64,000 nucleotides of DNA from Caldicoprobacter guelmensis (GCF_016908415.1 NZ_JAFBDW010000001.1:441220-505219), one strand, 5' to 3'. Counted from the stretch's first letter, positions 1-9,230 are shown. A program made the numbers and translations. The notes: generated by a model not told the origin, from the letters alone.

Positions 1-548
1 CCATTTACAATGCATATCCTCCTGTGTCCGGTACTGATCAAATATCTCACCGCTTCCAGAGATGACTTATAGTTATCTATAACCACGGCGTCCACCACCT
101 CAGCCATGTGCCGTACCACCAACACTACCGGAAACCCCTTTTCTTTAAGCTCGAGTATGTGATGGCTCTCTTCCCTGGCTGTAGCAAATATAAACCCGTC
201 TACCCATCTCTTTTGCAATTTTTCAACATAGTCCTTTTCTGCCTCGATGTTCTCATCGGTATTGCACAGTATTACGGTAAACCCGCGTTCCCTTGCCACA
301 TCCTCTACACCACGTGCCACTGCAGGAAATACAGGATTGCATATATTGGGCACTATAAGGCCTATTGTATTGGTTTTCCCTTCCTTTAAACCCTTGGCAA
401 GAACGTTAGGCTTATAATTAAGCGCCCGCACAGCCTCCATGACCCTTTCTTTGGTCTCTTTATCAACCGGCACTCTACCGCTCAATGCCCGTGAAACGGT
501 GCTGGGCGATACGCCAGCTCTTCTCGCCACATCCTTTATCGTTGCCAA
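1..548 (-). CDS. LacI-family transcriptional regulator (3' end outside window)
   Basis: Sugar-responsive repressor of the LacI/GalR family, truncated by the window edge after about 182 codons. The N-terminus carries the classic helix-turn-helix (ATIKDVARRAGVSPSTVSRA, residues 2-21) followed by the hinge helix region and the start of the periplasmic-binding-protein-like core (TIGLIVPNICNPVFP). The start is a TTG at 548; the preceding flavoprotein gene stops at 554 and its last codons contain GGAGG, which gives a 9-base spacing to this TTG. It is therefore the likely last gene of the leftward reductase operon, and the operator-like sequence at 4067-4080 suggests it regulates that operon. The effector is unknown; that the operator belongs to this protein and not to CcpA is inference. 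Confidence 0.9.
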   Translation of the reverse strand, partial: MATIKDVARRAGVSPSTVSRALSGRVPVDKETKERVMEAVRALNYKPNVLAKGLKEGKTNTIGLIVPNICNPVFPAVARGVEDVARERGFTVILCNTDENIEAEKDYVEKLQKRWVDGFIFATAREESHHILELKEKGFPVVLVVRHMAEVVDAVVIDNYKSSLEAVRYLISTGHRRICIVN

Positions 549-553
549 GTCCC

Positions 554-2413
554 TCACCCTCCCATATCGGTTGGTCTTACAGGAACTTGAGCCTCGGCTA
601 CCAGCTCATTACCTCTGTACCTTATGACAAAATACTTCTCGTAGTCTGGATTGCCGGGTACAGGCTTTAAATCTTCTTCTGACTCGAAAAACAGGTGCGG
701 TCCCCTGCTCTCCCAGCGCTGCAAGCAGGCAAACACTGTAGCCTTAGCCACCAACAAAAGATTGAGGCATTCATAGTATTCTATAAGGCTTAAACCTCCT
801 CGTCGCACCTTATATCGCTCCAGCTCTCCCAAACGTTGCCATGCAATTTTAAGGCCCTCATATGTGCGAACTATTGAAACGTATCGCCCCATCAACCTTT
901 GAACCTCTCGTTTAAGGTCCAAAGCATCTATGCTTCTTGCGTCCTTTTCGCTTGGCTTGACCATTTCAATTCCTTCATTGCCTGTCCATATGAGCTCCTC
1001 TTTCGAGACGTTATTCAGCCTTTCTGCAGTCCACCTTACCCTTGAAGAGATCGTTTTGGCGTACTCTACCGCCGCTTCTCCGGCTATTTTGCCAAACACC
1101 TGACAGTCCAAAAGCGCGTTACCTCCGGGTCTGTTGGCACCGTGCTGCCCTCCAGCACACTCACCGGCGGCAAACAATCCCTTTATCTCCGTATTGCCCC
1201 TTTCCCTTATCTTGACCCCGCCTTGGAAATGCTGTGCAGCAGGCACTATCTCAATCATTTCGCCTTTCTCAAGGTCAATGCCGTGATCTTTAAGCCATTG
1301 AATCGACGCAGAGTTGATCTCTTTAAGTCGCATGAGTGGGCTGGCATCTCGTTCTGCTTCAGACACCGGATTGCTTATCTCCTGAGCGTATCTCTGTCGA
1401 TTTTCGGCTTTCAACTGGTCAAACCGAAATCCCTGCGGATTTGCGGAAAAGTCAAGATATACCTTTCTGCCCTTCGTAATTTCTTTGAAGACAGCGATGT
1501 CTATCTGGCTGGAGGCATGCTCGCAGGATACCGGCCAGCTGGCACCCTTCTCAAATACGACGTTGTACACCCCCATCCACGTGGTACCCTCTGGGAAATA
1601 CTTGAGCAAAAACTCTTCCCCCTGGTCGTTTACAAAGCGTGGTACCGCCCTCATAAGGCTTCCCGAACAGGCCAACTTGGTCTTAACTGATGACAAACCG
1701 ATCTGTATAAACTCCATGTTTACTAAAGATGCACCTGCTCTCAATGCCAGGGCATACCCGTCACCTGTTGCACCGGAAGGATAGACGTTATATTCAAAAA
1801 CCTCTCCACCACCGCCGGTACCCAGCACAACTGCAGGAGTTTCAAATACAAGTATCTTTTCCTCTTCATTTACGCCAATAGCCCCTGCTATTGCGCCATC
1901 CTCCACTACAAGGCTGACTACCATGCTGTTTTCAACCACTTCAAGATTAAGCTCTCTTGCCCTTCTCACCAGAGCTTCTTCTATGTGAATGGCGGTCTTG
2001 GGGCCTGTATAACAAGCTCTGGCGTATTTTGAACCATCGGTGACAAACTGGTGAGCTTTGCCGTCCTTTTTGACAAACGGCACTCCAAGAGAATCCAAAT
2101 ATTCAAACGCCTCACACGACTTTTTAGCAAGGATTACTGCCAGGTCGTAATCCGACACTCTTCCACCCAGCCTGTAGATATCATCGGCGTGGTACTTCCA
2201 TGCATCTTCTCCCCCCGGTTCGGTATGGGGCAGCGTGGCATGGAACGCCATTCTGTCGGAACACGAATTGGCAGTGGTACCAGTAGTGCCCAGCTTACCC
2301 TTGGTAACCAAAATCACCCTGCATTGGGGGTCAAGCTCCCTGGCCGCAATCGCAGCCCTCAGCGCAGCTCCTCCCCCACCTACAACCAGCACATCACACT
2401 TGTAATGCTTCAT
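554..2413 (-). CDS. FAD-dependent fumarate reductase/succinate dehydrogenase-like flavoprotein
   Basis: Soluble flavoprotein of the FAD_binding_2 family (fumarate reductase, succinate dehydrogenase, aspartate oxidase, APS reductase relatives), 619 residues. An N-terminal dinucleotide-binding loop is visible (VVGGGGAALRAAIAA, residues 10-24), a second FAD-contact segment GANRPGGNALLDCQVFG lies near residues 425-441, and the C-terminal helical domain contains RTYEGLKIAWQRL and the typical ESRGPH motif near residue 570. No iron-sulfur subunit or membrane anchor is adjacent, so electrons must come from elsewhere. The start at 2413 has AGGAGG 13 bases upstream; a longer open frame has no ribosome site. 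It follows an Old Yellow Enzyme-type reductase by 252 bases and precedes a LacI regulator, suggesting reduction or oxidation of an unsaturated or keto substrate. The substrate cannot be named. Confidence 0.85.
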   Translation of the reverse strand: MKHYKCDVLVVGGGGAALRAAIAARELDPQCRVILVTKGKLGTTGTTANSCSDRMAFHATLPHTEPGGEDAWKYHADDIYRLGGRVSDYDLAVILAKKSCEAFEYLDSLGVPFVKKDGKAHQFVTDGSKYARACYTGPKTAIHIEEALVRRARELNLEVVENSMVVSLVVEDGAIAGAIGVNEEEKILVFETPAVVLGTGGGGEVFEYNVYPSGATGDGYALALRAGASLVNMEFIQIGLSSVKTKLACSGSLMRAVPRFVNDQGEEFLLKYFPEGTTWMGVYNVVFEKGASWPVSCEHASSQIDIAVFKEITKGRKVYLDFSANPQGFRFDQLKAENRQRYAQEISNPVSEAERDASPLMRLKEINSASIQWLKDHGIDLEKGEMIEIVPAAQHFQGGVKIRERGNTEIKGLFAAGECAGGQHGANRPGGNALLDCQVFGKIAGEAAVEYAKTISSRVRWTAERLNNVSKEELIWTGNEGIEMVKPSEKDARSIDALDLKREVQRLMGRYVSIVRTYEGLKIAWQRLGELERYKVRRGGLSLIEYYECLNLLLVAKATVFACLQRWESRGPHLFFESEEDLKPVPGNPDYEKYFVIRYRGNELVAEAQVPVRPTDMGG

Positions 2414-2665
2414 AATACTATCACGCCTCCTATTTTCTAAATTTCCCTTTACGCGTACCCATAAAAAGTCCTCTAACTTCTGTGTTGCAACTTTTTTATC
2501 AAAGTGTAGGCTGTATTTCCATTCAAAGTACAATTTACCTAAACACAACAACCATTCATTGTCCAAAGCTCAAATAAACAGTTGGACTTGGCAGTACCGC
2601 ATAATACGGATGGCCATTCAAGTAATGCGCTGCTAATCATTATTGCTGAAAAACCTCGATGTAGT
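2414..2665. other. Intergenic stretch between the two oxidoreductase genes
   Basis: About 250 bases between the OYE-type gene and the flavoprotein gene. I see no convincing open frame, hairpin with U-tract or tandem repeat here; only the AGGAGG of the downstream gene (2427-2432) is recognisable. Confidence 0.5.
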
Positions 2666-4036
2666 CTATACATGTTCAGCCAGCCTATTGCTCTGTATAG
2701 GCGGCTTGCCTTCCCTTCCAGCCTTGTATATAGGGGCATAAATTTCAGCATCCCTGATTACACATCCCGCCTTGCCGCCGTCCCTCATTATCTCGGAGCA
2801 TTTACCGCAGGCGATGCAACACTTATTAGGCTCTAGCGCACCTTTCTCAATTATGTCCTTGGCAAAATCTGGATAAGCAAAGGCCAGTCGTCCAAACCCA
2901 GCCAATTTGAACCAGCCTTCTTTGAGACAACCGGCTGCTACATAAGGAGCCAGATGCCTCAACCAAGACAGCCCTGACGACAATACCACCATATCAGGTA
3001 CGTTTTCTTGAACCACCCTTGCCACTTCCAGCATCCTTGCAACTCCTACCAAAGGATGTTCGGGCGGAATATAAGGGCCGCTGTCATAAGGCCTGTTGAC
3101 ATGAGGATTATAATAGGGATTACCACAGGTGATATTGACCATCCTGATGCCTTTACCGCGTAGAATCTTTACCAGCCGTATAGGTTCAGTCAAATCTGGC
3201 TTTCTGTGATCCTCTTTATCTACACCCCATCCATAAGGATAAGGTATGGCATCGTAGACGTTAAGCCTCAGAGTAACCTCTATGGCATCGCCCAAGCGTT
3301 GCTTTATTTTATCGACAATATTTATGAGGAATCGAGTCCGGTTTTCAAAACTTCCTCCGTAATTGCCTTCCCTGGTGAAAGCCGATAGCAGCTCCGAATT
3401 CAAATACCTGTGACAACTCTTTATATCCACAGCATCAAAGCCAATTTGACTTGCCAGTTCAGCCGCTTCAACAAACCTGTCCTCCAGCTCCTGCAGTTGC
3501 TCATCCGAAATCACCGGGTAGTCATCAGGGAGATTGCCGTCAAGATATGGGTTTCTGGCAGCAATGATGGGAGCGGGTCTCCCCTCCGGTTTGCTGTATC
3601 GTCCAGAATGGGTAAGCTGAATAACGGTATAAGGACGATAATTAGAGCCAAACTGCGCTTTTGCAGCCTCGATTATGGTATCGAGAAGCCGTGCAAAGCC
3701 GTCCTTGGTTTGGTGGCACAAGTAAAGCTGCCTTGGATTGGCCCTGCCCTCGGGCACAACGGCAGTAGCTTCAATCCATATAAGGCCCGCCCCTCCAGAT
3801 GCAAAACGGCGGTAACGCCTGAAGGTCAGCTCATCTGGTTCTCCTGCAGTTGTCCCATCACAGCCTTCCATTGGCTGTATTGCCATGGAATTGGGGATTA
3901 CCTTGTCTCCCAACTTAACTGATTGCAGCAATGCATCAACATTCGCAGATATCGGCATGGTTAATCCCAGAGTTTTTATCTTCTTTACCATGTCGTCAAT
4001 GCTTTTCAGTTGAAACTTCTCATGCTTATCTAACAT
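2666..4036 (-). CDS. NADH:flavin oxidoreductase, Old Yellow Enzyme / 2,4-dienoyl-CoA reductase-like
   Basis: FMN-binding TIM-barrel reductase of the Old Yellow Enzyme family, 456 residues, so it holds the barrel alone and lacks the C-terminal NAD(P)/FAD domains of full 2,4-dienoyl-CoA reductase. Visible family signatures are the N-terminal phrase NSMAIQPMEGCDG, the barrel segment GFDAVDIKSCHRYLNSELLS, and a C-terminal cluster C406/C407-C410-C413-C425 resembling the 4Fe-4S site of the DCR-type branch (normally C-x2-C-x3-C-x11/12-C; here the spacing is x2, x2, x11). The start has GGAGGG seven bases upstream. It heads the leftward cluster with the flavoprotein and the LacI regulator. The reaction is probably reduction of an activated C=C bond; the substrate is unknown. 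Confidence 0.85.
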   Translation of the reverse strand: MLDKHEKFQLKSIDDMVKKIKTLGLTMPISANVDALLQSVKLGDKVIPNSMAIQPMEGCDGTTAGEPDELTFRRYRRFASGGAGLIWIEATAVVPEGRANPRQLYLCHQTKDGFARLLDTIIEAAKAQFGSNYRPYTVIQLTHSGRYSKPEGRPAPIIAARNPYLDGNLPDDYPVISDEQLQELEDRFVEAAELASQIGFDAVDIKSCHRYLNSELLSAFTREGNYGGSFENRTRFLINIVDKIKQRLGDAIEVTLRLNVYDAIPYPYGWGVDKEDHRKPDLTEPIRLVKILRGKGIRMVNITCGNPYYNPHVNRPYDSGPYIPPEHPLVGVARMLEVARVVQENVPDMVVLSSGLSWLRHLAPYVAAGCLKEGWFKLAGFGRLAFAYPDFAKDIIEKGALEPNKCCIACGKCSEIMRDGGKAGCVIRDAEIYAPIYKAGREGKPPIQSNRLAEHV

Positions 4037-4066
4037 TTATTTCCCTCCTATCCTTGCAAAGGTTTG

Positions 4067-4080
4067 TACAATCGTTTGCA
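4067..4080 (-). promoter_or_regulatory. LacI/CcpA-type operator candidate
   Basis: Read on the minus strand the 14-mer is TGCAAACGATTGTA, which matches the LacI-family/cre consensus TGNAANCGNTTNCA at every fixed position except one (T in place of the penultimate C). It lies about 30 bases upstream of the start of the OYE-type gene, and the operon ends with a LacI-family gene. A simple reading is autoregulation; a CcpA site is the alternative. Confidence 0.5.
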
Positions 4081-4141
4081 TACTCAAATATTCGATATCA
4101 CATTCGTTTTTCCTTTTAAAAAAATAAAAAAGTCAAGAAAT

Positions 4142-4999
4142 TTATTTTATGACCGTCAATCTCCTATCGAAATGGCAGAAAGCGATAAGCGTTACCCCAA
4201 CAACCAGTACCAGTCCGGCTATTATATTAAACCTAAAAAGGAAGTGCTCGACAAAAGCTCTCATCACCGATTCAATGGCATGAACAGGAAACTTGAGCGA
4301 TGCAAAGCTTGAGGCCCACTGGAGCATAGTGTCATTAGTTAACAATATCCATTGTACACCCAGTGATAATTCCAGCATTACCCCGCCAGCGGCCGCCATG
4401 GAGGTCCCTATCCAAATCAGCGATTGTTTTATACCCTTGGCTATCATAACCAAAATTCCAGCTAAGGCAAAAAATACAGCAATGGCTCCCCACGACAGCC
4501 ATTTAAAAGCCCTTATAATTTGACGGACAACCCAGAAAAATTCCACTGATAGAATATCCTGAAAGCGCACACGTTCAGGTATTGGGCCGAACCAATAACT
4601 GATTATCTTATCTTTGTTTTGACGCTGCACTTCATTCATATAATCACTCAAACGGTCAAATAATTTGTAAATCGGTATAACAGGTAGCTGATCGCTTTGC
4701 CCTTTTAAAAATTTAAACAGGTGCCCCCCTAAAACCAATACTTCATCCCGAAGCCAGTCCTCAGTCATGGCCTTTTCAAGATGGGGAAGCGCTTCATGGC
4801 CATTGGGCAACTCAGCATTTACCCTGTTAAAAATCCATTGCCTCACCTGTCCATAGAACTGAGTTTTTTGGAAAACCTCGTCGTAAAATTCCAGACACAA
4901 AAAGGTCATATCAAATCCCACAACGAGGCCAATAACCACCAGATTTAATGCCAATATACCGATAAGAGCGGCAATCAACACAACCTGTACCGTCTTCAT
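4142..4999 (-). CDS. Integral membrane protein of unknown function
   Basis: I do not recognise the family. The 285-residue protein has one N-terminal membrane segment (about residues 6-29), a charged ~130-residue external or internal domain, then two adjacent segments (about 165-187 and 192-215) and a final one near 255-275, ending in a short basic tail. The middle domain contains no cysteine or obvious catalytic motif. The start has GAGGT ten bases upstream. It stands alone, about 100 bases upstream of the OYE-type gene on the same strand; no shared function is evident. Confidence 0.7.
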   Translation of the reverse strand: MKTVQVVLIAALIGILALNLVVIGLVVGFDMTFLCLEFYDEVFQKTQFYGQVRQWIFNRVNAELPNGHEALPHLEKAMTEDWLRDEVLVLGGHLFKFLKGQSDQLPVIPIYKLFDRLSDYMNEVQRQNKDKIISYWFGPIPERVRFQDILSVEFFWVVRQIIRAFKWLSWGAIAVFFALAGILVMIAKGIKQSLIWIGTSMAAAGGVMLELSLGVQWILLTNDTMLQWASSFASLKFPVHAIESVMRAFVEHFLFRFNIIAGLVLVVGVTLIAFCHFDRRLTVIK

Positions 5000-5170
5000 T
5001 ATTCTATCTACCTCATTTTTTATTTTAAATTAAGCTGGCCTAACCAGACTGTAATTTTCCACAATTGCATATAAGATGAAGATGAAAATAAACAGTTTCT
5101 CCTCCACAAATAATCCGAATGCTCTATCACAAATTATCTACCTTCATTATCTCAAAGAACAAAAATCGCT

Positions 5171-5974
5171 TCAACTCAGCATACCTTTGATGGCGTTTAT
5201 GAAATGAGGAAAAACTATGCCCGGCTCTTCTAAGTCATAATACCATCGTTTAAGCCATTCCAAAGAGATATACCCTGTATAACCGTCCTGCATAAGGAGG
5301 TCCATTGCTTCTTTTATTGGAATATCACCCTCACCTATTAGGCAGTACCTAACGCCGCCTTTCTCTAACCTCGAATCCTTTACATGGACATGGCGTATAT
5401 ATTTTTTTAGCCTGTTATATGTTAAAAACACTGACTCGCCCATAAACCTGTAAGGATGATGAATATCCCACAACACGCCGATGTATGGATGCTGGAGCTC
5501 TTCCATCGTCTTTAACATCACATTCGAATTTGCAAACACCCCATTAGTTTCAAGCAACACTATTACGCCTTTTGTGGATGCATAGTCTCCCAACTTCTTG
5601 AGCATCGCTACAACCTGTTTTACATCTACAGGTACTTTAGGCCAGGGGTTGCTATCCCCTAATACCCTTATAAATCGAGCGTTTAACTGGCTGGCCAGGT
5701 CGATATATTCCATACCCTCCTTAATGTATGTCTCCGTGTCTTTTTCATGAAGGTAGCAAGAAGAGGTAATGCATGAGATTTCAAGCCCTTTATCCTCCAA
5801 TTGACGTTTTGATGCCTGTATGTGTTCAGGTAGAAACGGCTTAGCCTTGGGTACATAAATCTCATTGCCCAAACCTCTCAGCTCTATGCCATCATAGCCC
5901 AGATCCTTGGCTGCCACCAGAATCTCTTCCCACGACCAGTCCGGACATCCCAAAGTTGAAAAGCATACCTTCAT
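5171..5974 (-). CDS. Sugar phosphate isomerase/epimerase (xylose isomerase-like TIM barrel)
   Basis: Member of the AP-endonuclease-2/IolE-type TIM-barrel superfamily (267 residues). Visible elements are the N-terminal strand STLGCPDWSWEEI, the metal-site region GVLWDIHHPYRF, HVKDSR, and the closing GEGDIPI and ISLEW segments that carry the conserved His/Glu/Asp ligands in this fold. An upstream in-frame ATG exists at 5992, but AGGAGG lies inside that extension and is placed six bases before the ATG at 5974, so the shorter start is chosen. Such proteins isomerise or epimerise sugars, keto-inositols or hydroxypyruvate; the substrate is not predictable. It could belong with the neighbouring reductase cluster. 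Confidence 0.85.
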   Translation of the reverse strand: MKVCFSTLGCPDWSWEEILVAAKDLGYDGIELRGLGNEIYVPKAKPFLPEHIQASKRQLEDKGLEISCITSSCYLHEKDTETYIKEGMEYIDLASQLNARFIRVLGDSNPWPKVPVDVKQVVAMLKKLGDYASTKGVIVLLETNGVFANSNVMLKTMEELQHPYIGVLWDIHHPYRFMGESVFLTYNRLKKYIRHVHVKDSRLEKGGVRYCLIGEGDIPIKEAMDLLMQDGYTGYISLEWLKRWYYDLEEPGIVFPHFINAIKGMLS

Positions 5975-6100
5975 AAAATTCCTCCTGTTCATTCACGTCT
6001 TTTTTAATTATTTTATCACGCACTAGCTTATGTTGAAACTTCTTTTTTTCAAAAGTAAAGCATAGGATAAAAGTGAAAACCTGTTGGGGAGATGGTATTG

Positions 6101-6544
6101 ATGAGAACTTTAAATTATACAATGATCCTTACAATGCTATTTTTCTTTATCTTTTCGATCGGATGCAGCGCCAAACCGTCCCTCGATTTGGATGTATACC
6201 ATCCCAATGATACTGACAACGATGAAGCCCACGAGGGGTACTCAGCCATAATATTTATGACCGATCTGGAAATCATAAAAAAGGCCACCGATTACCTTAA
6301 AAAATGTGGCGAAAAAGTAGCTTTTGAAGAAACCGAGATATCCTTTCACCATTGCGATGCCGAGACGGTAATATGCACCGACCCAAAAGGCAGCCGCATA
6401 ACTTACAAGGGGGATTATTTGAAAATAGTATTTTATCCTCCTAAAAAACCGTTAAACCCCGAATACAACAAGAGCTTTACAGTATACTTAGATCAAGACG
6501 GAGATGTATTAGGATATGTTAGCCAAATTTTTCAAAGTGATTGA
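6101..6544 (+). CDS. Small predicted lipoprotein
   Basis: A 147-residue secreted protein with a hydrophobic signal sequence (TMILTMLFFFIFSIGC) ending in a lipobox-like FSIG-C, so it is probably attached to the outer face of the membrane through Cys22 or so. The mature part is acidic near its N-terminus and contains four further cysteines-poor beta-type stretches; I recognise no family. The ATG at 6101 is preferred over the one at 6092 because GGGGAG sits nine bases upstream. It is the first rightward gene after a block of leftward genes and stands alone. Confidence 0.7.
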   Translation: MRTLNYTMILTMLFFFIFSIGCSAKPSLDLDVYHPNDTDNDEAHEGYSAIIFMTDLEIIKKATDYLKKCGEKVAFEETEISFHHCDAETVICTDPKGSRITYKGDYLKIVFYPPKKPLNPEYNKSFTVYLDQDGDVLGYVSQIFQSD

Positions 6545-6578
6545 AATAAAAAAGAGGAGCATCCCGCCCTTCAATTTT

Positions 6579-7040
6579 TTAGATGTCAGGCCCACTCAAG
6601 ACGTCTATAACAAAATTCTGAAAAACTTTAAACTCATACTTTTGCCCCACCTGTAAACTAGGCAAAGGCTTATTGGCATCTATTAGCAACATCTGTTCCA
6701 CCCCGTCATTGTCAATCAAAACTTCGTAATAGTAGAGCTTGTTGTCTTTGTAAACAGGCTGGCTTCCAACCCTTTTTACTACACCTGTTTCAACTCTTTG
6801 CCGTCCGGTAAACATATCGCTTAAGAATCTATAATATGCTAGAATTTGACTGCCGTATACGCCCCAGATAAATATATCAAGGCATATTCCAACCAACAAT
6901 ATTATCATGCCTACAGTATTGCTGACTGTATTGGCCAATATAATGGAAATAACCAAAAAGGCAATCAAAACAGCACCAAGCAAAATGATTATGCGCTTCA
7001 ATTGTTTTCCCGTTTGCTGCAAATCCCCCTGGCTATACAT
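6579..7040 (-). CDS. Small two-TM membrane protein
   Basis: 153-residue protein of unknown family. After a short polar N-terminus there are two membrane helices (about residues 15-36 and 42-66), followed by a soluble C-terminal domain of about 85 residues with alternating beta-type patterns (VETGVVKRVGSQPVYKDN, YYYEVLIDNDG), which looks like a small beta-barrel. GGAGG lies seven bases before the ATG. It is convergent with the small lipoprotein gene at 6101-6544 and faces the tRNA-Val gene upstream. Confidence 0.7.
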   Translation of the reverse strand: MYSQGDLQQTGKQLKRIIILLGAVLIAFLVISIILANTVSNTVGMIILLVGICLDIFIWGVYGSQILAYYRFLSDMFTGRQRVETGVVKRVGSQPVYKDNKLYYYEVLIDNDGVEQMLLIDANKPLPSLQVGQKYEFKVFQNFVIDVLSGPDI

Positions 7041-7215
7041 AGGAGCTCCTCCCTCTCAATAGGATTTTTACTCCACTGCATCAAAAATCATTGCAGGGCA
7101 TCACAATCAGTTTATCAGAAATTGCCCACAGAAAAGTTTCTCATCTAAAATTATATCATATCGAATTGCGTATTTGTACTATCTATGCTTGAATTTAAAA
7201 GCTATCTTTAAGCAC

Positions 7216-7244
7216 AAAAACAAAAGGGAGGCTTTTCCCCTCCC
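7216..7244 (-). terminator. Rho-independent terminator after tRNA-Val
   Basis: On the minus strand a GGGAGG/CCTCCC stem (7226-7231 with 7239-7244) is followed by TTTTGTTTTT, directly downstream of the tRNA 3' end. Confidence 0.85.
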
Positions 7245-7252
7245 TCTCATTT

Positions 7253-7328
7253 TGGTGGGGCGTACAGGACTCGAACCTGTAGCTTCCACCACGTCAAGAT
7301 GGCACTCTGCCAGTTGAGTTAACGCCCC
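7253..7328 (-). tRNA. tRNA-Val (GAC)
   Basis: 76-nt cloverleaf on the minus strand. The acceptor stem GGGGCGT pairs with ACGCCCC, the D arm is ACTC/GAGT, the anticodon stem CCATC/GGTGG encloses the loop TTGACGT (anticodon GAC, Val codons GUC/GUU), and the T arm is ACAGG-TTCGAGT-CCTGT. Discriminator A and a genomically encoded CCA end are present. Confidence 0.95.
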
Positions 7329-7536
7329 GTATTTCACCACGCACTAATAATATTAGCCCATCTTGGATAAATTGTCAAGCGGTATTTTTTCCTTTACCAT
7401 ACATAAGCACAGCAACGCCCAATATTTCAAAAATGAAGATGAATTACCTCCAAAAATGTGGTAAAATATCACACAAAGCCCCTGCCTTCAACTTGACGAC
7501 TTGTACATATTTTTAAATGTCAGGAAGTGATTAGAA

Positions 7537-8262
7537 ATGTACATTAACCAGCTTGAAAAGCGTCAAACTGCCAATAATTGTATTCAAATGGTGTTTTTAG
7601 GGATGGTCCCTTATGAGGAAGGATTGACCATCCAAGAAAAGCTTGTTGCTCTCAGACAGAAAGAAAAAATCGAAGACGTGTTGTTACTGTTAGAACATCC
7701 ACCTGTAATAACTGTTGGGAGACGAGGAAAGCAATCCAATATATTGCTTTCTCCTGATGAATTAACTGCTCGCGGTGTAAAAGTGTATTATGTTGATCGT
7801 GGAGGGGATGTAACATACCATGGCCCCGGTCAAATCGTGGGCTATCCCATTTTAAATTTAAAGCAGTATGGAAAGGATATAAGAAGTTTTGTTTGGAACG
7901 TAGAAGAAGTCTTTATACAACTCCTGAAAAAAGAATACGGCATTGCAGCTGGAAGAAACCTAGAATATAGAGGCGTATGGGTAAAGGATGAAAAAATAAC
8001 ATCAATTGGATTTGCTATTAAACAGTGGGTAACCAAACATGGATTCGCTTTTAACGTAAATACCAATTTAGAACATTTTAAATGGATACATCCCTGTGGC
8101 ATAACAGATTGCAGCATGACCTCTTTAGAGAAGATTCTGGGTTACAAGCAAGATATGACCAAGGTCATGCGGCAAGTGGCCTCATACTTTGGGGAAATAT
8201 TCCAAACTGACTACCGATTTGTTGACAAGCACGAATTGGACAATTGGTTAAAGGAGGCTTAA
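7537..8262 (+). CDS. lipB: Octanoyltransferase LipB
   Basis: Transfers the octanoyl group from octanoyl-acyl carrier protein to the lipoyl domains of lipoate-dependent enzymes, the first step of lipoate biosynthesis, in the cytoplasm. The protein has 241 residues. The family signature RGGDVTYHGPGQIVGYPI spans residues 88-105, the catalytic cysteine is C187 in HPCGI and its lysine partner is probably K153 in DEKITSIG. The start ATG at 7537 follows AGGAAGTGAT. It is followed after three bases by lipA, so the two steps are made from one message. No lipoate-dependent complex (pyruvate dehydrogenase, glycine cleavage) is in the window. Confidence 0.96.
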   Translation: MYINQLEKRQTANNCIQMVFLGMVPYEEGLTIQEKLVALRQKEKIEDVLLLLEHPPVITVGRRGKQSNILLSPDELTARGVKVYYVDRGGDVTYHGPGQIVGYPILNLKQYGKDIRSFVWNVEEVFIQLLKKEYGIAAGRNLEYRGVWVKDEKITSIGFAIKQWVTKHGFAFNVNTNLEHFKWIHPCGITDCSMTSLEKILGYKQDMTKVMRQVASYFGEIFQTDYRFVDKHELDNWLKEA

Positions 8263-8265
8263 AAT

Positions 8266-9126
8266 ATGCACTCAAGAAAACCCGAGTGGTTGCGAATCCG
8301 CGTTCAGAGCGGGCATCAGCGCAACCAGGTAAAAAAGCTGCTTAATTCACTTTCCCTTCACACAGTATGTGAGGAAGCCAATTGCCCCAACCTCATGGAA
8401 TGCTTCAGCAAAGGAACAGCCACCTTTATGATTCTGGGAAATATATGTACCAGGAATTGCACCTTTTGCAATGTACGCAAAGGACATGTTCAACCAGTAG
8501 ACCCACAGGAACCTATGCGTATTGCTCAGGCTGTTAGCGCACTACAGATTAAACATGCTGTAATAACCTCTGTCACTAGGGACGATTTGCCTGATGGTGG
8601 GGCCTCTCATTTCGCAGAAGTAGTAGAACAAGTCAAAAAATTATGTCCGGAAGTAACGGTGGAAGTCTTAATTCCCGATTTTCAGGGAAATTTAGAAGCT
8701 TTAGAAAAAGTAGTAAAAGCGGGACCAGAAGTTGTTAGCCATAATATAGAAACGGTGCCGAGGCTTTATCCTTACGTACGCCCTCAAGCATCCTATCACC
8801 GTTCTCTTAATCTTTTGAAGAATGTGAAAAAAATTGATCATGGGATTTTTACCAAATCCGGCCTTATGGTAGGGTTGGGCGAAAAATTCGAAGAAGTGGT
8901 GGCTGTGATGAAAGATTTGCGAAATTGTGGTTGTGATTTTTTAACCATCGGCCAGTACCTGGCACCTTCACCATTTCACCATCCTGTTGTCGAATATATT
9001 CACCCTAACATTTTTGAAGAATACAAGCACATAGCTCTAGAAATGGGGTTTCTATTTGTAGCCGCCGGACCCTTAGTAAGGAGTTCCTACCATGCTGAAA
9101 AGGCCCTGGAATTAACCGATATTTAA
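8266..9126 (+). CDS. lipA: Lipoyl synthase LipA (radical SAM)
   Basis: Inserts two sulfur atoms into protein-bound octanoyl chains to form lipoyl groups. The 286-residue protein has both iron-sulfur clusters of the family: the auxiliary cluster motif C35-x4-C40-x5-C46 and the radical-SAM motif C61-x3-C65-x2-C68. The C-terminal RSSYHAEKAL holds the conserved serine (about S274) that ligates the auxiliary cluster. The ribosome site (GGAGG) lies within the last codons of lipB. Length and motifs are normal for the family. Confidence 0.97.
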   Translation: MHSRKPEWLRIRVQSGHQRNQVKKLLNSLSLHTVCEEANCPNLMECFSKGTATFMILGNICTRNCTFCNVRKGHVQPVDPQEPMRIAQAVSALQIKHAVITSVTRDDLPDGGASHFAEVVEQVKKLCPEVTVEVLIPDFQGNLEALEKVVKAGPEVVSHNIETVPRLYPYVRPQASYHRSLNLLKNVKKIDHGIFTKSGLMVGLGEKFEEVVAVMKDLRNCGCDFLTIGQYLAPSPFHHPVVEYIHPNIFEEYKHIALEMGFLFVAAGPLVRSSYHAEKALELTDI

Positions 9127-9230
9127 CTTTATGGAAAGCTTTCTTTTAACAAACGTTTTATTTTTTTATAATTAACAAGGAAGAGGTTCATTAAACAATA
9201 ATTAACTTAGATAGTACTGGTATATAGTGC

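Noticed and set aside
2539..2751. Short minus-strand open frame between the two redox genes
   Set aside because: No ribosome site, overlaps the end of the OYE-type gene in another frame, and no recognisable sequence.
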